Source of the DNA: Chamaesiphon sp031376885 | GTDB lineage: Bacteria > Cyanobacteriota > Cyanobacteriia > Cyanobacteriales > Chamaesiphonaceae | Length of the DNA stretch: 17,511 nucleotides | Assembly (NCBI GenBank): GCA_031376885.1 | Contig: JANMEL010000023.1 | Location: 1-17,511 of the forward strand | Reading direction: 5' to 3' | Shown here: positions 12,701 to 17,511 of the stretch, one piece after another | Layout: every line of letters starts with the position of its first letter | Numbering within the stretch: position 1 is the stretch's first letter | Made by a program: the position numbers and the translations under genes | The notes under the pieces: generated by a model | What the model saw: the letters and a program-made list of their open reading frames with translations, nothing else | What the model was told of the DNA's origin: nothing | Databases searched by the model: none

Positions 12701-14717
12701 TCGCCCCATTATCAACAATCGGGTTAGATCGGAGTGGGGAAACTGGAGTGGTGGATCTGCTGTAATTGATGACTAATAGGTCATTTCCACTGCCACCGAC
12801 AACAGTGTCAGTGCCAGTACCTGCATTGATGGTATCATCGCCGATGCCGCCATTAATCGCATCATTGCCTTCACCACCACTAATAGTATCGTTGCCATCA
12901 CCACCAATTAGGCGATCGTTTCCGGCTAATCCATTAATAGTATCGTTACCTGCACCGCCAGTAATTGTATCATCCAATCCCCCACCAGTCAGGTTATCAT
13001 TCCCACTCCCTGTCGTCACGTTGAAGGCTTCAATATTGCTGAAACTGACTCCGCCCACGATACCACTACCTGCGCCGAGATTGCCTGTCACAGCAGTTGT
13101 TAGAGTCCTGAAATTGATGACGAGAGTATCATTTCCGGCTCCCCCATCAATAGTATCTACACCACCGCCACCATCGAGGGAGTCATTTCCCGCACCACCT
13201 TTGAGGGCATCGTTATTTTTACCCCCAAGTAGATAATCATCACCACTTCCACCAGTGAGATCGAACCGCTCAATCTCACTGAAGCTTACAACGCTACTGC
13301 CACTATCGGAATAGTCTCCACTATAACCATTCGTGCCATTATCAACAATCGGATTAGATAGGGATGGGGAAACTGGAGTGGTGGAGCTGCTGTAATTGAT
13401 GACTAATAGGTCATTTCCGGTGCCACCGACAACAGTGTCAGTGCCAGTACCTGCATTGATGGTATCGTCGCCGATGCCGCCATCAATCCCATCGTTGCCC
13501 TCACCACCATTAATAATATCGTTGCCATCACCACCAATTAGGCGATCGTTTCCGGCTAATCCACTAATAGTATCGTTGCCTGCACCACCAATCAGGAAAT
13601 CATTCAATCCCCCACCAGTCAAGCTATCATTCCCACTTCCTGTAGTGAGGTTGAAGACTTCAATATTGCTGAAACTGACTCCGCCCACGATACCATTACC
13701 TGTGCCGAGATTGCCTGTCACAGCAGTTGTCAGAGTCCTGAAATTGATGACGAGAGTATCATTTCCGGCTCCACCATCAATCGTATCTACACCACCGCCA
13801 CCATCAAGGGAGTCATTTCCCGCACCACCTTTGAGGGCATCGTTATTTTTACCCCCAAGTAGATAATCATTGCCACTCCCACCAGTGATATCAAACCGCT
13901 CGATCTCACTGAAGGTTACAAAGTTACTGTCACTATCGAAATAGTCCCCACTGTAACCATTCGCTCCATTATCAGCGATCGTGTTCGATGGGGATGGGAA
14001 AATTGACGTGGTGGAGCCGCTGTAATTGATGATTAATAGGTCATTTCCGGTACCACCGACAACAGTGTCAATGCCAGTACCTGCATTGATGGTATCATCG
14101 CCGATGCCACCAATCAGACTATCATTTCCAGCTAATCCATTAATGGTGTCGTTTCCACCTAAACCATCAATGGTATCATCGTCACTGGTGCCATCGAGTA
14201 GATCGTTACCTGCGGTGGGATTAGCTTGTTCGACGACGATCGATTTACCATTTATAGTAATTACAGCGCGATCGTCTTCTGCTTTTAATGCGGCTAATTG
14301 AGTTGCACTGAGGTGATTTCCTCGCACCAGATTAGAAAATATTTCCCCTTCATCTCCCGCACTATCTTTAGTATTAATTCTGGCATCGATCGAATGTCCC
14401 AATTCTTCAAGCAATACCGCTGTAAGTCGATCGATATTCCCTGATGTGGCTAAGGTTTCCGAAATATAAATCGTATTGTTACTAGCGGCAAAAGCCCCGA
14501 CTGCCGTACCTAAGACCCGATCTTGAACGATTTGGATGGGCGGAATAGTGAATGTCTTGGTTTGCCATTGCTTCTGGAAAATTCTGACCAGATGCCGATC
14601 GTAATTGTTTCCGAATGCTAAATCAAAACCATTCGAGAAATCACTACTATTGGCAAAGTTATTTAGATAATTATTTACGAGATTTAATGCCGCTCTTAAA
14701 TTTTTGTTGTCTGTCAT
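9714..14717 (-). CDS. Large RTX / Calx-beta calcium-binding protein, probably type I secreted
   Basis: This 1667-residue protein starts at an ATG at 14717-14715 and lacks an N-terminal signal peptide. Residues 60-165 form a peptidase-like domain seen at the start of cyanobacterial RTX proteins, with LLEELGHSIDARIN and DEGEIFSNLVRG. RTX nonapeptides (GGxGxDxxx, for example GGAGNDTI) fill 168-925 and bind calcium in parallel beta rolls. They are arranged in large tandem units of 210 residues (630 bp), followed by a beta-sandwich-like module (922-1036). Three Calx-beta domains follow at about 1040-1155, 1156-1270 and 1275-1386. A second RTX block lies at about 1410-1550, and the C-terminal module (1550-1667) resembles 922-1036. 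RTX proteins leave the cell through type I (HlyBD/TolC-like) exporters, which are not in this window. Likely roles are surface adhesion, S-layer or extracellular matrix function, but none can be assigned. No Shine-Dalgarno sequence is obvious. The overlapping plus-strand frames rich in Pro/Ser are shadows of the repeats. Confidence 0.9.
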   Translation of the reverse strand: MTDNKNLRAALNLVNNYLNNFANSSDFSNGFDLAFGNNYDRHLVRIFQKQWQTKTFTIPPIQIVQDRVLGTAVGAFAASNNTIYISETLATSGNIDRLTAVLLEELGHSIDARINTKDSAGDEGEIFSNLVRGNHLSATQLAALKAEDDRAVITINGKSIVVEQANPTAGNDLLDGTSDDDTIDGLGGNDTINGLAGNDSLIGGIGDDTINAGTGIDTVVGGTGNDLLIINYSGSTTSIFPSPSNTIADNGANGYSGDYFDSDSNFVTFSEIERFDITGGSGNDYLLGGKNNDALKGGAGNDSLDGGGGVDTIDGGAGNDTLVINFRTLTTAVTGNLGTGNGIVGGVSFSNIEVFNLTTGSGNDSLTGGGLNDFLIGGAGNDTISGLAGNDRLIGGDGNDIINGGEGNDGIDGGIGDDTINAGTGTDTVVGGTGNDLLVINYSSSTTPVSPSLSNPIVDNGTNGYSGDYSDSGSSVVSFSEIERFDLTGGSGDDYLLGGKNNDALKGGAGNDSLDGGGGVDTIDGGAGNDTLVINFRTLTTAVTGNLGAGSGIVGGVSFSNIEAFNVTTGSGNDNLTGGGLDDTITGGAGNDTINGLAGNDRLIGGDGNDTISGGEGNDAINGGIGDDTINAGTGTDTVVGGSGNDLLVINYSRSTTPVSPLRSNPIVDNGANGYSGQYSSGFADNKVLTFSEIERFDITGGSDGDDLFGGKNNDTLKGGAGDDRLYTGGGGVDIIDGGSGTDTVVIDFSTLTTAVTASVGTGSGTVGGVTFSNVEAFDLTTGSGNDSLTGGNGRDIIIGGAGNDTIDGGISDFDFLSGGAGNDIISAGTGLVDVFGGTGNDLLVINYRNPISLSSSDPLSDNGTNGYSGEYKDGDSGSVTFSEIERFDITGGNGDDNLVGGKNNDALKGGAGNDLLDGGLGIDTFGFGGVGFSSVASIGLDTVSNFVANTDKIKLHKSTFSAITTAAGASIGTNFVSVTDDRLVFGASAAIIYSIASGRLFYNADGATLGAGANGGQFAILPSGLTLSASDFIVVDDKINLSVAPASVTEDGIANLVYTFTRTDITNSPLTVNFTVGGTGTFNNDYAQTGAASFTATTGSVTFAPGAATATVKIDPTTDTIFEANETVALTLASGTGYSVGTTTAVTGTITNDDTQVTLAVAPLTVNEDGTTNLVYTFTRAGVTTNALTVNYSVGGTATLGTDYAQTGAATFTATTGTVTFAAGATTAIVTIDPTGDPTIEANETVALTLASGTGYSVGTTTAAIGTILDDDLLPAISIADLTIVEGINGNPSQSLITVSLNKASTQSIGVNYATSNVTAIAGTDYTATTGTLTFAAGQTSLTIAVPILNDNLNEPNETFSITLINSTNATIADDRATITITDTFTTNVTTTLAALVENVTLTGITAINATGNDGNNVITGNAANNTLTGLNGNDTYVYDADFIQGTDTITETITGGIDTLDLSQTAAAVNINLGLTTAQTVNANLKLVIPVITLENFIGGSGNDRITGNGLDNNLNGAAGDDRIFAGGGNDILVGGGGNDVISGGAGNDIFAYSGLLSGATTATGLFGVDAIYDFTSTQDKISLSKGTFGVITSAAGAAIGANFITVDDDSLVDTQSAAIVYSLSSGGLFYNQNGVAAGFGTNGGEFANILGSAPLVGGDFTIVA
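10560..11600 (-). repeat. Three Calx-beta domain repeats in the RTX gene
   Basis: Residues 1040-1155 and 1156-1270 are near-duplicates (VTEDG or VNEDG, NLVYTFTR, DYAQTGAA, ANETVALTLASGTGYSVGTT, then NDD or DDD). Residues 1275-1386 form a more divergent third copy (VEG, TDYTATTGTLTFAAGQ, NEPNETFSITL). These calcium-binding beta-sandwiches are common in surface proteins. Confidence 0.8.
11940..14108 (-). repeat. Tandem 630-bp repeats in the RTX gene
   Basis: Units begin at GIGDDTINAGTG of residues 204, 414 and 624, that is at 14108, 13478 and 12848, exactly 630 bases apart. A fourth, shorter and more divergent copy runs from about 12260 to 11940. Each unit holds an RTX run, a VINYS...NGYSG segment, FSEIERFD, a second RTX run and TLVINFRTLTTAVTGNLG. 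DNA similarity between the first two units is high by eye, implying recent duplication. Confidence 0.85.
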
Positions 14718-14928
14718 AAAAATACGTCTGATTTGTTAAATATTTAGCGATCGGATTGGAAAACTAGGTATGCGATCTGCTAAGGTGATTCCTGGTAGTA
14801 AAGATGCTGTGTTCACGAACAGTCGCTGACTAACCGAACCGTATTGACTTATCACGTCGATCTCACATGTTTTATGCAGAAAACTGATAAATTTTTAAAA
14901 TTATTTTTCGATATCGCTTGGATCGATC

Positions 14929-14951
14929 GCGTAGCTTACCGTAGGTAATCG
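14929..14951. repeat. Palindromic dispersed repeat
   Basis: GCGTAGCTTACCGTAGGTAA followed by TCG contains the palindrome TTACC-GTA-GGTAA. Similar GTAGCTTACC sequences are scattered in cyanobacterial genomes. Confidence 0.45.
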
Positions 14952-14989
14952 AATCTCCCACAGAAAATACCCATCTACGACTCAGCCGA

Positions 14990-15016
14990 TTCTCCAAAGG
15001 AGAGGCTACGCCAAAG
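14990..15016. repeat. Small dispersed repeat with hairpin
   Basis: The hairpin TCTCC-AAA-GGAGA (14991-15003) leads into GGCTACGCCAAAGAG. It is the same family as the repeat before the hybrid kinase start (3111-3131). Confidence 0.55.
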
Positions 15017-15220
15017 AGTGATTTTGTGTAATTAGTCGCTATTGTATCACATAAATCTCGTTCAAACTTCGGTCAAACGTACTATCTGTCACAATTGATG
15101 CGGATAGGTTTGATTAGCTACGGTACGCTAGGCGATCGAGTGGCGAATCATTATGTGGTTATCCAGCCTTAAATAACTATCTTGAAAAATATGTCCACCA
15201 AAATCATCAGAGATATTCGC

Positions 15221-15451
15221 TTAGTAGCGAGGTTGACAATCTCCAAAACTCAAAGCCTCTCGATCTAAGAAACCTGCGATCGCCATTTCCAAAACTGCCT
15301 CGACTGGATAATCAATTTCTTGAGCGCGTCGTTCAATGGCCGATCGAATATGCTCTGGAAATGCGGCTAAGATCATGCGAGCTGCTACGGGACTCAAATG
15401 CTCGATATTCTCTGGTGCTGGTGCAAATGATTCAATGCTAGTAAACGTCAT
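15221..15451 (-). CDS. Small protein coupled to the GIY-YIG gene, function unknown
   Basis: This 76-residue acidic-to-neutral protein starts MTFTSIESFAPAPENIEHLS. The rest looks mostly helical (about 20-70), with AFPEHIRSAIERRAQEIDYPVEAVLEMAIAGFLDREAL. The helical segment with a turn at DYPVEAV loosely recalls ribbon-helix-helix-type or other small antitoxin-like folds, but no family can be named. Its ATG overlaps the stop codon of the GIY-YIG gene by four bases (ATGA, 15448-15451), so translation is coupled and the two products probably work together. It ends SFGDCQPRY with a single Cys. It is confidently a real gene from the overlap; its function is open. Confidence 0.7.
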   Translation of the reverse strand: MTFTSIESFAPAPENIEHLSPVAARMILAAFPEHIRSAIERRAQEIDYPVEAVLEMAIAGFLDREALSFGDCQPRY

Positions 15452-15819
15452 GACTCATCTCTCATCGGTATACGGATATTGAACGGAGGCTTACTCCACA
15501 CGAGAATAATGCCCTCTAAATTTGATGATAACGTTCGCCACTGACGGAAGTCGATTTCACGGATAGCAATCGCCACATCGCGATGGTCATAGTCTTTTAG
15601 CCAAGCCCAAGTGATGGCTTTATGACCACCACGAAAACGTTCTTTAATATCTTGCGCTTTGCCAACATAAAGCAATCCTTCTACTCGATGACGAATTGCA
15701 TATATACCAGGTTTGGTTGTTAACCCTGCAAAATCTCGACTAATGGGAACACAATCGGCAAAAGGCAATTGCATCAAGAAGTTTAGGATTTCACGGGCTT
15801 GTGATTCAATCTCTGTCAT
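15448..15819 (-). CDS. GIY-YIG nuclease-domain protein
   Basis: This 123-residue protein is a single GIY-YIG domain with a helical N-terminal lead (1-30). The family motif residues are present: PGIY (37-40, Tyr40), YVG (51-53, Tyr51), an Arg at 61 in KERFRGGH, Glu102 in LEGIILVWSKPPFN, and Asn114. The full Tyr-Tyr-Arg-Glu-Asn set suggests an active, metal-dependent DNA or RNA nuclease. It lacks any extra DNA-binding domain such as those in UvrC or homing enzymes, so specificity may come from a partner. The gene overlaps the next one by four bases. Upstream lies an AGTTTGTG tandem repeat. Stand-alone GIY-YIG proteins include repair enzymes, restriction enzymes and selfish elements; which applies here cannot be told. 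Confidence 0.82.
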   Translation of the reverse strand: MTEIESQAREILNFLMQLPFADCVPISRDFAGLTTKPGIYAIRHRVEGLLYVGKAQDIKERFRGGHKAITWAWLKDYDHRDVAIAIREIDFRQWRTLSSNLEGIILVWSKPPFNIRIPMRDES

Positions 15820-15855
15820 TAATACTTTTTTCGTGAGATTGCATGGTAGTTTGCT

Positions 15856-15883
15856 AGTTTGTGAGTTTGTGAGTTTGTGAGTG
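15856..15883. repeat. 3.5 copies of an 8-bp tandem repeat
   Basis: AGTTTGTG is repeated three times plus AGTG, about 40 bases upstream of the GIY-YIG start codon. It lies in the probable leader or promoter region, where changes in copy number could alter spacing. Confidence 0.7.
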
Positions 15884-16001
15884 AAGCCATATAGCTATTA
15901 TATTCTACTATTGATTGAATAACGATCGACTGTTCGCGATCTTTATTTTTCGATCGAATCGAATCCCATATTTTTGATATATTCCAGTTCGTAAATTATC
16001 C

Positions 16002-17511
16002 CTAAATTTGGATCGCAAATTCACCTTCAATCAGTTTCTCGAAGGCGGTTTGCTCTTCTTTCGAGCCGATGACGAGGGTGCGATCGTCGATCAGAAAAGT
16101 TGTCTCGCCTGTGGGATAATCAATCTGGGTACCGTCCGATCGACGGATCGCGACGATCGTCGCTCCGGTGAGTGTCCGAATATTGGCAGCGGCGATCGAA
16201 CTACCGACCAAGGGTGAAGTCAATGACAAATTATACCAGTGAGTATTCATGCCCATTGTGGCGGTTTCAATCTTTTGGCATACTTCACCGCTCAAACTTT
16301 GAGGGCGTAAGTCGAGGTAGTGAGACTGACGAATGGCGGCGATTTGGCGATTAATTTGAGTGCTAGGTATGCCGATTTTGAGTAGGAGATGGTTTGCCAT
16401 TTCTAAGGTGGCTTCAAATTCTGGTTGGACGACTTCATTACCACCGAGCTGGTACAATAATTCGATATCTTTGTAACGATCGGCTCGAACTACGATATCT
16501 AGATCGGGGCAAATTTCCAGAGCATGTTTGAGACATAGCCGCGTACTCATGGGATCTGGCAGCGCGACGACCATTGCTTTAGCTCGATCGAGTCCAGCTT
16601 TTGCCAAGACATGGAGACTTACCGCATTACCATAGATATAGGGAATCTTCCCATCGCGCAATTTTTGTACCGCTGCTTCCGACTCTTCCACCACCACCAC
16701 AGGAATATTTTGAGCGGTAAGGAGAGCTACCAAACTTTGCCCTGTGCGCCCATATCCACACACGGCGATGTGATCCTCAAATTTGGCATCTTCGGATATT
16801 TCTTGGGGCGATTCATTCGGTTTGAACCATCGATCGAGTGTCGGCACACTCTCAATCCACTCTAGCAAACTAGGAATCAATCTGAGGATAAACGGCGTAA
16901 CCACCAACGTCACCGCAGTAGTCCCCAACAATAATAAATACACCCGCCGCGACACCAAACCCAGCGCGCGCCCCTCACTGGCAAGTACAAATGAAAACTC
17001 CCCAATCTGCGCCAAACCCAACCCAGCAATCAGAGCAGTTTTGAGCGGATAACCAAACAACCTCACTAAGGGCGTAATAATCGCGAACTTGCCAATAAAA
17101 ACGATCGACACCAATCCCAAAATCAGATCCAGATTTTCCCACAAAAAGCGTGGATCGATCAACATGCCGATCGCCGCAAAAAACAACGCCGCAAATACAT
17201 CTCTAATCGGCTCCACATAGGTCAAAGTTCGATCGGCATACTCTACCTCAGAAATCATCAAACCAGCGACGAATGCCCCCATCTCGATCGACAGTCCCAA
17301 CTTTTGGGTAATTAGGGCAATCCCCAAGCACAGCGTCACAATCCCCAACAGAAACAATTCCCGACTCTCAGTACTAGCGATTAACCGCAACAACCGAGGC
17401 ACAACAAAAATCCCCGTCAACGTTGCCGCGATCGCAAATAAAATAATTTTAACCGCCGCTTGAGCTACCGCAACCCCAATCTCATCAAACGGTCGATCGA
17501 GTGCAGGCAAT
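16002..17511 (-). CDS. CPA2/Kef-type cation:proton antiporter with RCK domains, N-terminus outside window
   Basis: This inner-membrane monovalent-cation:proton antiporter of the KefB/CPA2 family exchanges K+ or Na+ for H+. The visible 502+ residues begin in mid-protein. Residues 1-215 hold the later transmembrane helices of the exchanger domain, including ELFLLGIVTLCLGIAL, GLSIEMGAFVAGLMIS, FFAAIGMLIDP and AGLGLAQIGEFSFVLA. After a linker, an RCK N-terminal Rossmann domain (about 246-365) carries GYGRTG (252-257) and an acidic strand end (VVVVEE), the nucleotide-binding pattern. An RCK C-terminal domain (about 425-495, GATIVAIRRSDG) ends the protein. The RCK parts gate transport in response to bound nucleotide or ligand. 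The leftmost codon visible is an internal TTG, and the frame continues past the window; whole proteins of this class are usually 600-750 residues. It ends with TAG at 16004-16002, 182 bases before the GIY-YIG start on the same strand. Confidence 0.9.
   Translation of the reverse strand, partial: LPALDRPFDEIGVAVAQAAVKIILFAIAATLTGIFVVPRLLRLIASTESRELFLLGIVTLCLGIALITQKLGLSIEMGAFVAGLMISEVEYADRTLTYVEPIRDVFAALFFAAIGMLIDPRFLWENLDLILGLVSIVFIGKFAIITPLVRLFGYPLKTALIAGLGLAQIGEFSFVLASEGRALGLVSRRVYLLLLGTTAVTLVVTPFILRLIPSLLEWIESVPTLDRWFKPNESPQEISEDAKFEDHIAVCGYGRTGQSLVALLTAQNIPVVVVEESEAAVQKLRDGKIPYIYGNAVSLHVLAKAGLDRAKAMVVALPDPMSTRLCLKHALEICPDLDIVVRADRYKDIELLYQLGGNEVVQPEFEATLEMANHLLLKIGIPSTQINRQIAAIRQSHYLDLRPQSLSGEVCQKIETATMGMNTHWYNLSLTSPLVGSSIAAANIRTLTGATIVAIRRSDGTQIDYPTGETTFLIDDRTLVIGSKEEQTAFEKLIEGEFAIQI

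Larger units (their letters stand above)
14718..15220. other. Non-coding region with dispersed repeats upstream of the RTX gene
   Basis: No gene can be supported in these 500 bases. The RTX promoter should lie near 14720-14900, which is A/T-rich (about 14880-14912), but I cannot pick clear -35 and -10 boxes. Two dispersed repeats are present (14929-14951 and 14990-15016). A 24-codon ATG reading at 15098-15172 is too short to support. Confidence 0.5.

Noticed and set aside
11464..14301. Several plus-strand open frames (about 80-156 codons) rich in Pro, Ser and Leu opposite the RTX gene.
   Set aside because: They recur every 630 bases and are antisense translations of the GGxGxD repeats. They have no independent domains or ribosome binding sites.
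15098..15172. A 24-codon ATG reading starting MRIGLISYGTLGDR, reminiscent of a glycosyltransferase N-terminus.
   Set aside because: It is too short, contains repeat-like sequence, and has no downstream continuation in any frame, so the resemblance is not enough even for a pseudogene.

Overview
The window is almost certainly cyanobacterial. It is dense in GATCG and GCGATCGC (HIP1-type) octamers and carries several cyanobacterial small dispersed repeats of the 'GGAGAGGCTACGCCAA' and 'GCGAACGCTACGCGAACG' types. It encodes a NuiA-type nuclease inhibitor, a 70-residue cyanobacterial-style Hfq, and a CheB-CheR-kinase fusion of a kind common in this phylum. The genus cannot be decided from the sequence alone.

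Layout. 1-78: 5' end of a CsbD-like stress protein (minus strand, cut by the window edge). 246-1034: NarL/LuxR response regulator (minus). 1240-2539: an IS630-family insertion sequence with 23-bp terminal inverted repeats, a TA duplication and a transposase split by a frameshift at a run of nine C. 2541-3132: mostly non-coding, with one candidate small membrane protein (2660-2815). 3133-7443: a 1436-residue CheB-CheR-coiled coil-PAS-histidine kinase-receiver protein. 7536-8369: a two-gene operon of a DUF6932-like nucleotidyltransferase-fold protein and a coiled-coil/XRE regulator, preceded by two 20-bp direct repeats; it looks like a toxin-antitoxin or self-regulated accessory module. 8447-9013 (minus): nuiA, with a previously unlisted 45-residue signal-peptide-like ORF ending 9 bases upstream. 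9152-9364: hfq. 9363-9689: a MITE-like element with 25-bp inverted ends in the convergent gap between hfq and the RTX gene. 9714-14717 (minus): a 1667-residue RTX/Calx-beta protein with large internal repeats, probably exported by type I secretion. 14718-15220: non-coding with dispersed repeats. 15221-15819 (minus): a GIY-YIG nuclease-domain gene overlapping a 76-residue gene by 4 bases. 16002-17511 (minus): a CPA2/Kef-type cation:proton antiporter with RCK domains, missing its N-terminus at the window edge.

Functionally the window is a patchwork rather than one pathway: signalling (response regulator, hybrid kinase), RNA biology (Hfq), nuclease control (NuiA, GIY-YIG), an exported calcium-binding protein, ion homeostasis, and mobile DNA. 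The best candidates for something undescribed are the nucleotidyltransferase/XRE module with its paired upstream repeats, the secreted mini-ORF coupled to nuiA, the GIY-YIG two-gene operon, and the inverted-repeat element fused to the end of hfq. No CRISPR array, rRNA or tRNA was seen.
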